From positions 1 through 16,810 of the forward strand of contig VBDA01000245.1 of NCBI GenBank assembly GCA_005883655.1: DNA of 16,810 bases. Reading direction: 5' to 3'. Shown one piece after another: positions 8,709-15,384 of the stretch. The translations under genes were made by a program, and so were the position numbers. The notes beneath the pieces are model-generated. The model was given only the letters and a program-made list of their open reading frames with translations, searched no databases and was not told the DNA's origin. Position 1 is the first letter of the stretch. Every line of letters begins with the position of its first letter. The DNA comes from Betaproteobacteria bacterium. GTDB lineage: Bacteria > Pseudomonadota > Gammaproteobacteria > Burkholderiales > Casimicrobiaceae.

Positions 8709-8921
8709 ATGAAAACTTCCGAACGCAGGAAGGACCTGAAGGCCAAGTCGCCTGATGAGCTCACCACCGAGCTTCATGCGCTGCTGAGAGAGCAGTTCGG
8801 CTTGCGCATGCAGAAGGCGACCCAGCAGCTCTCGAATCAATCCAAGCTGCCCGCGGTCCGGCGCAACATCGCCAGAGTGCGAACGCTGCTCACTCACAAA
8901 TCGAAGATGGCACAGACATGA
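8709..8921 (+). CDS. rpmC: 50S ribosomal protein L29
   Basis: L29 is a small helical protein beside L23 at the tunnel exit. The 70-residue product (E. coli 63) has the pattern ELTTELHALLREQFGLRMQK, QLSNQSKLPAVRRNIARVRT, which forms the two-helix hairpin. AAGGA at 8696-8700 overlaps the rplP stop and supports ATG 8709. The stop overlaps the rpsQ start as ATGA (8918-8921). Confidence 0.95.
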   Translation: MKTSERRKDLKAKSPDELTTELHALLREQFGLRMQKATQQLSNQSKLPAVRRNIARVRTLLTHKSKMAQT

Positions 8922-9244
8922 ACGAACTCATGGAACAATCGGACCAACAGCCGACCGATGGCGCCGCGGGGGGCGTGCCCGCCGCCAAGGGCAGCCTGAT
9001 CCAGACCCAGATCGGCCGGGTCGTGAGCGACAAGATGGACAAGACGGTGACGGTGCTGGTCGAGCACCGCGTCAAGCATCCGCTCTACGGCAAGGTCGTG
9101 ACCCGCTCCAACAAGTACCACGCGCACGACGAAAACAACGAATACAAGGCGGGCGATTTGGTTGAGATCGAGGCTTGCCGCAAGCTCGCCAAGACCAAGG
9201 CATGGCGCGTGAAGCGCTTGATCGAAAAAGCCAAGGATATCTAG
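8918..9244 (+). CDS. rpsQ: 30S ribosomal protein S17 with N-terminal extension
   Basis: S17 is a primary 16S rRNA binder with an OB fold in the 30S body. The core IGRVVSDKMDKTVTVLVEHR, VKHPLYGKVVTRSNKYHAHD and TKAWRVKRLIEKA is typical. The product is 108 residues against 84-90 usually, because of a Gln/Gly/Ala-rich leader (MNELMEQSDQQPTDGAAGGV). The 4-nt ATGA overlap with rpmC favours this start; a second in-frame ATG at 8930 is possible. It closes the S10 operon and is followed by the 197-nt gap that holds the candidate spc promoter. Confidence 0.95.
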   Translation: MNELMEQSDQQPTDGAAGGVPAAKGSLIQTQIGRVVSDKMDKTVTVLVEHRVKHPLYGKVVTRSNKYHAHDENNEYKAGDLVEIEACRKLAKTKAWRVKRLIEKAKDI

Positions 9245-9265
9245 GGACTTAAAGCCCGGTGGCGC

Positions 9266-9294
9266 TTGCCAAGGCTGGCCCAAAGTGCCATACT
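9266..9294 (+). promoter_or_regulatory. Candidate sigma-70 promoter of the spc operon
   Basis: TTGCCA (9266-9271, five of six matches to the -35 consensus) is followed after 17 nt by CATACT (9289-9294, four of six matches to -10). The location between rpsQ and rplN is where the E. coli spc promoter lies, and this is the longest gap in the window (197 nt). A nearby TATAAG at 9295-9300 is too far from this -35. The match is moderate, and transcription from it is inference. Confidence 0.4.
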
Positions 9295-9392
9295 TATAAG
9301 CTTCGCCTGCCGCGCACTGGGCAAGGCTTTTAGGATCCTGAACAGGCAACTCGATCGCGCGGCGGGTTCACCCGGACGGGTTCCAAAACTGG

Positions 9393-9421
9393 TCGCCGCG
9401 AGGCTTGAGTTTCCGCGGCGA
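9393..9421 (+). promoter_or_regulatory. Hairpin just before rplN
   Basis: TCGCCGCG (9393-9400) and CGCGGCGA (9414-9421) form a perfect 8-bp GC-rich stem with a 13-nt loop, ending eight bases before the rplN Shine-Dalgarno GGAGAG (9430-9435). It would be in the leader of a transcript starting at the candidate promoter near 9300. The known S8 target of the E. coli spc operon is near rplE, so this is not an obvious homologue of that site. No T-run follows. Confidence 0.4.
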
Positions 9422-9441
9422 GGCAAGTTGGAGAGTTAGCA

Positions 9442-9810
9442 ATGATTCAGATGCAGACAATGCTGGAGGTCGCCGACAACACCGGCGCCCGGCGGGTGAT
9501 GTGCATTAAAGTGCTCGGCGGCTCAAAGCGCCGGTACGCGCATATCGGCGACATAATCAAGGTCAGCGTGAAGGACGCGGCGCCGCGCGGCCGCGTCAAG
9601 AAAGGCGAGATCTACAGCGCGGTAGTCGTTCGCACCCGGCACGGCGTTCGTCGCGACGACGGCGCCAAGATCAAGTTCGACACCAATGCCGCGGTGCTGC
9701 TCACGCCCAAGCTCGAGCCGATCGGGACCCGTATTTTCGGGCCGGTCACCCGCGAGCTTCGCACCGAGCGGTTCATGAAGATCGTATCGCTCGCGCCGGA
9801 GGTCCTATGA
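9442..9810 (+). CDS. rplN: 50S ribosomal protein L14
   Basis: L14 lies at the subunit interface, contacts h14 of 16S rRNA and is the target of the silencing factor RsfS. The 122-residue product (E. coli 123) shows MIQMQTMLEVADNTGARRVM, KVLGGSKRRYAHIGDIIKVS, and the end FMKIVSLAPEVL. ATG 9442 follows GGAGAG at 9430-9435. It is the first gene of the spc operon and overlaps rplX by ATGA (9807-9810). Confidence 0.98.
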   Translation: MIQMQTMLEVADNTGARRVMCIKVLGGSKRRYAHIGDIIKVSVKDAAPRGRVKKGEIYSAVVVRTRHGVRRDDGAKIKFDTNAAVLLTPKLEPIGTRIFGPVTRELRTERFMKIVSLAPEVL

Positions 9811-10130
9811 CCATGCGCAAGATAAAGAAGGGCGACAACGTGGTCGTGATCGCCGGTCGCGACAAGGGCAAGCGTGGCGATGTTACACAAATCGTCGACG
9901 CCGATCATGTTGTAGTCGCCGGCGTCAACCAGGTGAAGCGGCATACGCGGCCCAACCCGATGAAGAATCAGCAGGGCGGGATCGTGACCAAGGAAACGCC
10001 GATCCACGTGTCCAACGTTGCGATTTGGAATCCGATCACGCTGAAGGCTGACCGGATCGGATTTCGCAAGCTAGACGACGGCCGCAAGGTTCGCTTCTAC
10101 AAGTCGAACAAGGAAGTGATCGGAGTTTGA
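9807..10130 (+). CDS. rplX: 50S ribosomal protein L24
   Basis: L24 starts assembly of the large subunit and lies near the tunnel exit. The 107-residue product (E. coli 104) has the KOW motif region KKGDNVVVIAGRDKGKRGDV and then GVNQVKRHTRPNPMKNQQGG and ETPIHVSNVAIWNP. Two starts are close: ATG 9807 overlaps the rplN stop, and ATG 9813 (Met3) gives MRKIKKGD, nearer the family N-terminus, with a longer spacing (10 nt) to GGAGG at 9798-9802. I keep the overlapping start, but the second is as likely. Confidence 0.95.
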   Translation: MTMRKIKKGDNVVVIAGRDKGKRGDVTQIVDADHVVVAGVNQVKRHTRPNPMKNQQGGIVTKETPIHVSNVAIWNPITLKADRIGFRKLDDGRKVRFYKSNKEVIGV

Positions 10131-10132
10131 CG

Positions 10133-10672
10133 ATGGCCCGCCTTAAGGAAATCTACAACAAGGACGTCGTTCCGGCGCTGGTAAAGCAGTTCGGCTACAA
10201 GTCGACCATGCAAGTCCCGCGGATCGAGAAGATCGTGCTCAACATGGGCGTCGGCGAAGCGATTGCCGACAAGAAGATTCTCGAAAATGCGGTCGCCGAC
10301 ATGCAGAAGATTTCCGGCCAGAAGCCGGTGATCACCAAGGCAAAGAAGTCGATCGCGGTTTGGAAGATACGCACGGGTTATCCGATCGGCTGCATGGTGA
10401 CGCTGCGGCAGGAGCGGATGTACGAGTTTTTCGACCGGCTGGTGTCGATCGCCCTACCGCGCGTGCGCGACTTTCGCGGCGTATCCGCACGCTCCTTCGA
10501 CGGCCGCGGCAACTTCAACATGGGCGTCAAGGAACAGATCATTTTCCCTGAGATCGAGTACGACAAGATCGATTCGATCAGGGGCATGAATATCACGATC
10601 GCGACCACGGCCAAGACCGACGCCGAGGCAAAGGCGCTGCTGGCCGCGTTTAAATTTCCGTTCAAGAACTGA
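10133..10672 (+). CDS. rplE: 50S ribosomal protein L5
   Basis: L5 binds 5S rRNA in the central protuberance and contacts the P-site tRNA and S13. Starting at ATG 10133 gives 179 residues, the E. coli length, reading MARLKEIYNKDVVPALVKQF; a TTG two codons earlier overlaps the rplX stop but is less likely. Motifs include QVPRIEKIVLNMGVGEA, SGQKPVITKAKKSIA, GYPIGCMVTLR, RVRDFRGVSARSFDGRGN and EQIIFPEIEYDKID. GGAG at 10122-10125 lies 7 nt before the start. Confidence 0.97.
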   Translation: MARLKEIYNKDVVPALVKQFGYKSTMQVPRIEKIVLNMGVGEAIADKKILENAVADMQKISGQKPVITKAKKSIAVWKIRTGYPIGCMVTLRQERMYEFFDRLVSIALPRVRDFRGVSARSFDGRGNFNMGVKEQIIFPEIEYDKIDSIRGMNITIATTAKTDAEAKALLAAFKFPFKN

Positions 10673-10690
10673 CTGAGACCCAAGGACGCC

Positions 10691-10996
10691 ATGGCGAAAA
10701 AGGCTGTCGTCAACCGAGATCTGAAGCGTCGCGTGACGGTGAAAAAGTATGCCAAGAAGCGCGCCGAGCTGCAGGCGTCGATCGCCAACATGAGGCTCTC
10801 CGACGAGGACCGCCTGGCAGCCCGGCACAAGCTGCAGCAGCTGCCGCGCAACGCGAGTCCGACGCGGCTTCGCAACCGATGCAGGCTGACCGGTCGTCCT
10901 CGCGGCGTCTACAGCAAGTTCGGCCTGGGGCGCAACAAGCTGCGCGAGATCGCGATGCGCGGAGAAATTCCCGGAGTGGTCAAGGCCAGCTGGTAA
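10691..10996 (+). CDS. rpsN: 30S ribosomal protein S14, zinc-free type
   Basis: S14 belongs to the 30S head next to S3 and S10. The 101-residue length equals the long C-minus form of E. coli; there is no CxxC zinc pair, only a single Cys in RNRCRLTGRPRGVYSKFGL. The start MAKKAVVNRDLKRRVTVKKY and end GEIPGVVKASW fit. AAGGA at 10682-10686 precedes ATG 10691. Its stop TAA shares one A with the ATG of the possible small ORF that fills the gap to rpsH. Confidence 0.97.
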   Translation: MAKKAVVNRDLKRRVTVKKYAKKRAELQASIANMRLSDEDRLAARHKLQQLPRNASPTRLRNRCRLTGRPRGVYSKFGLGRNKLREIAMRGEIPGVVKASW

Positions 10997-11076
10997 TGAG
11001 CGCCGGTTTCGCCAGCGCAATGTACATGGCAGTGCCCAGTAACGTGGCAACCGACGTCGCAACTGAGTTGAGGTGA
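10996..11076 (+). CDS. Possible 26-residue ORF between rpsN and rpsH
   Basis: The 83-nt gap between rpsN and rpsH is spanned by one open frame. Its ATG overlaps the rpsN stop as TAATG (10994-10998) and its TGA (11074-11076) ends three bases before the rpsH ATG. The peptide begins MSAGFASAMYMAVPSN and continues with VATDVATELR, encoded partly by a 10-bp imperfect repeat (ACGTGGCAAC 11042-11051, ACGTCGCAAC 11054-11063). AAGG at 10982-10985 is a possible Shine-Dalgarno with 10-nt spacing, and the GAGGTGA that serves rpsH lies within its last codons. I know no family for it. It may be chance, or a coupling device that carries ribosomes from rpsN to rpsH. Confidence 0.25.
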   Translation: MSAGFASAMYMAVPSNVATDVATELR

Positions 11077-11079
11077 CAC

Positions 11080-11475
11080 ATGAGCATGACTGATCCGATC
11101 GCCGATATGCTGACGCGCATTCGCAATGCGCAGCTCGCGGAAAAGGCCACGGCGCAGATGCCCACATCCAAGGTCAAATTGGCGATCGCCAAAGTGCTCA
11201 AGGACGAAGGCTACATCGAAGGTTTCGCCGTCGTCGGCGACGAGGCCAAGCCGCAGCTGGAGATCGCGCTGAAGTACTACGCGGGCCGGCCGGTGATCGA
11301 GAAAATCGAGCGGGTGTCGAAGCCGGGCTTGCGCATCTACAAAGGCAAGGACGACATCCCGCGGGTGATGAACGGACTGGGAATCGCCATCGTCTCGACC
11401 TCGCACGGCGTGATGACCGATCGCAAGGCACGCGCCACCGGCGTCGGCGGCGAAGTGCTGTGCATCGTTGCGTGA
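11080..11475 (+). CDS. rpsH: 30S ribosomal protein S8
   Basis: S8 binds the central domain of 16S rRNA and, in E. coli, represses the spc operon by binding its mRNA. The 131-residue product (E. coli 130) starts MSMTDPIADMLTRIRNAQLA and ends STSHGVMTDRKARATGVGGE then VLCIVA. GAGGTGA (11070-11076) lies only 3 nt from ATG 11080 but 9 nt from ATG 11086 (Met3); many relatives begin MSM(S/T)DPIADML, so I keep the first. No mimic of the S8 rRNA site was identified by eye. Confidence 0.97.
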   Translation: MSMTDPIADMLTRIRNAQLAEKATAQMPTSKVKLAIAKVLKDEGYIEGFAVVGDEAKPQLEIALKYYAGRPVIEKIERVSKPGLRIYKGKDDIPRVMNGLGIAIVSTSHGVMTDRKARATGVGGEVLCIVA

Positions 11476-11488
11476 CGGAGAGAAGAAC

Positions 11489-12016
11489 ATGTCTCGCATA
11501 GGCAACAACCCGATCAAGCTGCCGCCGAAGGTCGAAGTGAATGTCGGCCCAGGCGAAATCTCGGTCAAGGGTCCGCTCGGAACGCTGTCGCGCCAGTTCG
11601 GGACCGCCATCACCGTTGAAAAAGACGGCGACACGCTGGTGTTCAAGGCGGTCAACGCGGAGGCAAGTGCGATGCACGGCACCTTGCGCGCGCTGGTCGC
11701 AAACATGGTCAAGGGCGTGATCGACGGTTACGAAAAGAAGCTCACGCTGGTCGGCGTCGGATATCGCGCCCAGGCCGCGGGCGACAAGCTCAATCTGTCG
11801 CTGGGTTTTTCGCATCCGGTGGTGCACCGGATGCCCAAGGGTGTGAAGGTCGAAACGCCGCTGCAGACGGAGATCGTGATCAAGGGCATCGACAAGCAGC
11901 AGGTCGGGCAGGTCGCGGCCGAGATTCGGGCCTACCGTCCACCCGAGCCGTACAAGGGCAAGGGCGTTCGCTACGTCGGCGAGCGGGTTGTGATCAAGGA
12001 GACGAAGAAAAAATAA
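11489..12016 (+). CDS. rplF: 50S ribosomal protein L6
   Basis: L6 binds the sarcin-ricin loop area near the factor-binding site. ATG 11489 gives the canonical MSRIGNNPIKLPPKVEV start and 175 residues (E. coli 177), with GGAGAG at 11477-11482; an in-frame upstream start would overlap rpsH without family support. Motifs include TLRALVANMVKGVIDGYEKK, GVGYRAQAAGDKLNLSLGFS and the end PEPYKGKGVRYVGERVVIKE. It is followed by repeat copy 3, which separates it from rplR by 106 nt. Confidence 0.97.
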   Translation: MSRIGNNPIKLPPKVEVNVGPGEISVKGPLGTLSRQFGTAITVEKDGDTLVFKAVNAEASAMHGTLRALVANMVKGVIDGYEKKLTLVGVGYRAQAAGDKLNLSLGFSHPVVHRMPKGVKVETPLQTEIVIKGIDKQQVGQVAAEIRAYRPPEPYKGKGVRYVGERVVIKETKKK

Positions 12017-12021
12017 CGCGA

Positions 12022-12095
12022 CGGTCAAAAGTACAAACCTACTTTTGACCGAAGCAGTCACTCTCGAATCGCCGGCAGAGCCGGACGATTCGAGA
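12022..12095 (+). repeat. Two-hairpin intergenic repeat, copy 3 (direct)
   Basis: This copy lies between rplF and rplR inside the spc operon, five bases after the rplF stop. Arm B is CGGTCAAAAGTA (12022-12033) and TACTTTTGACCG (12040-12051), a perfect 12-bp stem with loop CAAACC. After a 10-nt spacer, arm A is TCTCGAATCG (12062-12071) with CGATTCGAGA (12086-12095), continued inward by CCGGC (12072-12076) and GCCGG (12080-12084) around an AGA loop, with one bulged A at 12085. The T-A pair in arm B replaces A-T and G-C of other copies. No T-run follows. Confidence 0.9.
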
Positions 12096-12122
12096 CGGAA
12101 AAAGCTGGAAAGGGCTGTAGCC

Positions 12123-12476
12123 ATGAACAAGAAAGACGCTCGAGTCCGCCGCGCCCGCAAAACCCGGGCGCGCATCGCCGAGCAGCGCGCCAACCGGCTG
12201 GTCGTCAGCCGGTCGAACTGCCACATCTACGCGCAGATCGTCGCTCCGTCCGGCGACAAGATCCTGACCAGCGCGTCGACGCTCGAAGGCGACGTCCGCA
12301 AGGACTTGAAGAACGGTGGGAATAAGGCCGCGGCGGCGGTAGTTGGAAAGCGCATCGCGGAAAAGGCGAAACAGCTGGGTATCGATGCGGTTGCGTTCGA
12401 CCGTTCCGGATTCAAGTATCACGGTCGCGTGAAGGCGCTGGCCGACGCCGCCCGCGAGGGCGGCTTGAAGTTCTAG
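12123..12476 (+). CDS. rplR: 50S ribosomal protein L18
   Basis: L18 binds 5S rRNA in the central protuberance together with L5. ATG 12123 gives exactly 117 residues as in E. coli: MNKKDARVRRARKTRARIAE, then RLVVSRSNCHIYAQIVAPSG and the end FKYHGRVKALADAAREGGLK F. GGAAAGGG (12107-12114) is the ribosome-binding site. Upstream in-frame starts would translate repeat copy 3 and are not used by the family. The sequence before the start (12095-12113) resembles that before tuf. Confidence 0.97.
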   Translation: MNKKDARVRRARKTRARIAEQRANRLVVSRSNCHIYAQIVAPSGDKILTSASTLEGDVRKDLKNGGNKAAAAVVGKRIAEKAKQLGIDAVAFDRSGFKYHGRVKALADAAREGGLKF

Positions 12477-12511
12477 CGCCCGCGACATAAGCGGCAACAA
12501 CGGGAACGAAC

Positions 12512-13045
12512 ATGGCAAAGCCAATGGGCAGGCAGCAAGGCAGGCAACAGCAGGACGATCGCGGCGACGGCCTGCGCGAGAAGATGATCGCCATCAACCG
12601 CGTCACCAAGGTGGTGAAGGGCGGACGCATTCTCGCCTTTGCGGCGCTGACGGTGGTCGGCGACGGCGACGGCCGCGTCGGCATCGGCAAGGGCAAGGCC
12701 AAGGAAGTTCCGGTCGCGGTGCAGAAGGCTATGGAAGAAGCGCGGCGCAGGATGATCAAGGTGCGCCTCAAGAACGGCTCGCTGCATCACGCCGTTCAGG
12801 GACGTCATGGCGCGACCAAGGTTTTCATGCAGCCGGCGTCGGAGGGGACCGGCATTATCGCCGGTGGGCCGATGCGCGCGGTGTTCGATGTGGTCGGCGT
12901 GACCAACATCCTCGCCAAGTGCCACGGCTCGACCAACCCGTACAACATCGTACGCGCGACCCTGAATGCGCTCGAGCACTGCAATTCGCCGGCGGAAATC
13001 GCCGCCAAGCGCGGCTTGACGGTCGAGCAGCTGACGGAAGGTTAG
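12512..13045 (+). CDS. rpsE: 30S ribosomal protein S5
   Basis: S5 lies at the mRNA entry site and affects decoding accuracy. The 177-residue product (E. coli 167) carries the double-stranded RNA-binding-like domain with EKMIAINRVTKVVKGGRILA and the loop VGDGDGRVGIGKGKAKEVPV, site of spectinomycin resistance changes in E. coli, then GIIAGGPMRAVFDVVGVTNI. The first 20 residues are Gln/Arg-rich (MGRQQGRQQQDDRGDG). Start ATG 12512 lies 35 nt after rplR and has GGGAA upstream. Confidence 0.97.
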   Translation: MAKPMGRQQGRQQQDDRGDGLREKMIAINRVTKVVKGGRILAFAALTVVGDGDGRVGIGKGKAKEVPVAVQKAMEEARRRMIKVRLKNGSLHHAVQGRHGATKVFMQPASEGTGIIAGGPMRAVFDVVGVTNILAKCHGSTNPYNIVRATLNALEHCNSPAEIAAKRGLTVEQLTEG

Positions 13046-13049
13046 AGCC

Positions 13050-13253
13050 ATGGCGGCGGAAAAGACAATTGGAACGGTGCGAGTGACGCTGGTGCGCGGG
13101 CTGATGGGCAAGAAGCCCGACCATCGCGACACCGTGCGCGGGCTGGGCCTTAAATGGCGCAACCACACGGTCGAGTTGCAGGACACGCCAGAGACGCGCG
13201 GCATGATCAACAAGATCGGCTACATGCTCCGGGTCGCCGAGGCAAAAGGCTGA
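13050..13253 (+). CDS. rpmD: 50S ribosomal protein L30
   Basis: L30 is a small peripheral protein of the large subunit. The 67-residue product (E. coli 59) has the family core TVRVTLVRGLMGKKPDHRDT, VRGLGLKWRNHTVELQDTPE and GMINKIGYMLRV. It starts four bases after the rpsE stop, with GAAGG overlapping the end of rpsE. The few extra N-terminal residues (MAAEKTIG) are common in betaproteobacteria. Confidence 0.96.
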   Translation: MAAEKTIGTVRVTLVRGLMGKKPDHRDTVRGLGLKWRNHTVELQDTPETRGMINKIGYMLRVAEAKG

Positions 13254-13264
13254 AGGACAAGATG

Positions 13265-13696
13265 ATGCGATTGAATACCATCAAGCCCGCGGCTGGAAGC
13301 AAGAAGGCCAAGCGCCGTGTCGGCCGCGGCATCGGCTCAGGACTGGGCAAGACCGCGGGACGCGGCCACAAAGGCCAGAAATCGCGCTCGGGCGGGTTTC
13401 ACAAGGTCGGGTTCGAAGGCGGTCAGATGCCGCTTCAGCGCCGCCTGCCCAAGCGTGGATTCAAGTCGCGCACGCACGGCGATGCCGCCGAAGTGCGGCT
13501 GTCCGATCTGGCCAAGATTCCGGTCGCGGACATCGATCTTCTGGCGCTCAAGGCCGCCGGACTCGTGCATCCCGGCGCCAAGACGGTGAAAGTGATCAAG
13601 ACCGGCGAGATCACGAAGGCGGTGAAACTGTCCGGCGTGCTGGCGACCAAGGGCGCCCGCGCGGCGATCGAAGCCGCCGGCGGCAGCATCGCCTAG
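13265..13696 (+). CDS. rplO: 50S ribosomal protein L15
   Basis: L15 is a late-assembly organiser of the large subunit, with a long basic N-terminal arm in the core. The 143-residue product (E. coli 144) begins MRLNTIKPAAGSKKAKRRVG and has GLGKTAGRGHKGQKSRSGGF and GGQMPLQRRLPKRGFKSR. Two adjacent ATGs (13262 and 13265) are possible; the second has a better 7-nt distance from AAGGA (13253-13257) and the family start MRLN. It begins 11 nt after rpmD. Confidence 0.95.
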   Translation: MRLNTIKPAAGSKKAKRRVGRGIGSGLGKTAGRGHKGQKSRSGGFHKVGFEGGQMPLQRRLPKRGFKSRTHGDAAEVRLSDLAKIPVADIDLLALKAAGLVHPGAKTVKVIKTGEITKAVKLSGVLATKGARAAIEAAGGSIA

Positions 13697-13743
13697 AGAA
13701 AAAGAGAACTACCCAGTCTTAAAGCACCGATACAGGAATCAAT

Positions 13744-15069
13744 TTGGCCACCATCAATCCAGCGCAAAAGAGCGGCAACCGATACGCAGACCTGAAAAAA
13801 CGCCTGCTGTTTCTGCTCGGCGCGCTCGTCGTTTATCGCGTCGGAACGCACATCCCCGTGCCGGGGATCAACGCGTCGGTGCTCGACGAATTGTTCAGGT
13901 CACAGCAGGGCGGCATCCTCGGTCTGTTCAATGTATTTTCCGGTGGCGCGCTCTCCCGGTTTTCTATCTTTGCGCTGGGGATCATGCCGTACATTTCGGC
14001 GTCGATCATCATGCAGTTGTGCACGGTGGTCGTCCCGACGCTCGAAGCGCTCAAGAAAGAGGGCGAGACCGGTCGCCGCAAGATTACCCAGTACACCCGG
14101 TACGCGACCTTGGGACTCGCCTTCTTCCAGGGGCTCGGAATCTCGATTGCGCTGGAAGCGCAGGCTGGATTGGTGGTCGACCCGGGTGTGGCATTCCGCT
14201 TCCTCTCGGCGATCACCCTGGTGACCGGGACGATGTTCCTGATGTGGCTGGGCGAGCAGATCACGGAGCGGGGCCTGGGCAACGGGATTTCGCTGATCAT
14301 CTTTGCCGGCATCGCCGCCGGCCTGCCACGCGCCATCGGGCAGACGCTGGAGCAGCTCAACACAGGCGCGTATTCGATCCCTCTGGTCCTGGGTATCGTC
14401 GTGCTGGTGGTCGCCGTCACGGCTTTCGTGGTGTATGTCGAGCGGGCGCTGCGCAAGATCCAGGTGAATTACGCCAAGCGCCAGGTCGGCAACAAGGTCT
14501 ATGCCGGCCAGCAATCGTTTCTGCCGCTCAAGCTCAACATGGCCGGCGTGATTCCGCCGATTTTCGCTTCGTCGATCATTCTCTTTCCTGCGACGCTGGC
14601 GCAGTGGTTTGGCTCGAGTGAGAACACGATCTGGCTGCGCGACCTCGCGGCGACGCTTGCCCCTGGCCAGCCGGTGCACGAGATACTGTACGCGGCGGCG
14701 ATCATATTTTTCTGCTTCTTCTATACGGCGCTACAGTACAACCCGAAGGAGACCGCGGAGAATCTCAAGAAGAGCGGCGCGTTCATCCCCGGATACCGTC
14801 CCGGCGAGCAGACCGGGAAGTACATCGAGAAGATAACCTTGCGTTTGACGCTTCTTGGCTCGATATATCTGGTTGTGGTCTGCTTTATCCCGAACTTTCT
14901 CATCGCCTGGAAGAATGTGCCCTTTTACTTCGGCGGGACTTCGCTCCTGATCATTGTGGTCGTGACCATGGACTTCATGACTCAGGTGCAGGCATATGTG
15001 ATGTCGCAGCAGTACGAGAGCCTCCTCAAGAAGGCGAACTTCAAGGGTGGCGGGCTGCCGACACGATGA
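13744..15069 (+). CDS. secY: Protein translocase subunit SecY
   Basis: SecY is the channel of the Sec translocon in the inner membrane, working with SecE, SecG and SecA. The 441-residue product (E. coli 443) starts at TTG 13744 with AGGAA at 13734-13738; the start MATINPAQKSGNRYADLKKR matches betaproteobacterial relatives, and no ATG is placed to give it. TM1 is near residues 21-37, followed by the plug region (GGALSRFSIFALG). ERGLGNGISLIIFAGI and the cytosolic loop FIPGYRPGEQTGKYIEKI are conserved; Arg352 corresponds to E. coli Arg357, needed for SecA-driven export. The hydrophobic pattern fits ten TM segments. Confidence 0.97.
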   Translation: MATINPAQKSGNRYADLKKRLLFLLGALVVYRVGTHIPVPGINASVLDELFRSQQGGILGLFNVFSGGALSRFSIFALGIMPYISASIIMQLCTVVVPTLEALKKEGETGRRKITQYTRYATLGLAFFQGLGISIALEAQAGLVVDPGVAFRFLSAITLVTGTMFLMWLGEQITERGLGNGISLIIFAGIAAGLPRAIGQTLEQLNTGAYSIPLVLGIVVLVVAVTAFVVYVERALRKIQVNYAKRQVGNKVYAGQQSFLPLKLNMAGVIPPIFASSIILFPATLAQWFGSSENTIWLRDLAATLAPGQPVHEILYAAAIIFFCFFYTALQYNPKETAENLKKSGAFIPGYRPGEQTGKYIEKITLRLTLLGSIYLVVVCFIPNFLIAWKNVPFYFGGTSLLIIVVVTMDFMTQVQAYVMSQQYESLLKKANFKGGGLPTR

Positions 15070-15165
15070 GAGTTGTATTGACTGCCTGCCCTCACCCCTT
15101 TCGCCTTTCCTGCAATCGGGCGAGCGGAAATGGAATGGGTCGCTTCGCGACTGGCTGGTGAACGG

Positions 15166-15384
15166 ATGGCGAAAGAAGAAACGATACAGATGCAGGGAGA
15201 AGTCCTGGAGACGCTGCCTAACGCGACGTTCCGGGTGAAGCTGGAGAATGGGCACGTAGTCCTTGGCCACATCTCCGGGAAGATGCGGATGCACTACATC
15301 AAGATTTTGCCGGGCGACAAGGTGACGGTGGACCTTACGCCGTACGACCTGTCCCGGGCGCGGATCATTTTCCGCGCGAAGTAG
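15166..15384 (+). CDS. infA: Translation initiation factor IF-1
   Basis: IF-1 occupies the 30S A site during initiation and assists IF-2 and IF-3. ATG 15166 gives 72 residues, the E. coli length: MAKEETIQMQGEVLETLPNA, then FRVKLENGHVVLGHISGKMR and the OB-fold end LTPYDLSRARIIFRAK. An in-frame ATG at 15130 would add 12 residues without family support. The Shine-Dalgarno is weak (GGTGA 15157-15161). The place between secY and rpmJ is typical of betaproteobacteria and many other bacteria, but not of E. coli. Confidence 0.97.
   Translation: MAKEETIQMQGEVLETLPNATFRVKLENGHVVLGHISGKMRMHYIKILPGDKVTVDLTPYDLSRARIIFRAK

Noticed and set aside
12045..12122. In-frame extension of rplR through repeat copy 3
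   Set aside because: The frame is open across the repeat, but L18 ends up at exactly its family length from ATG 12123, which has its own ribosome-binding site.
13900..14679. Minus-strand open frame of 259 codons opposite secY
   Set aside because: Low-complexity shadow of a well-conserved membrane protein gene, with no ribosome-binding site or family motif.
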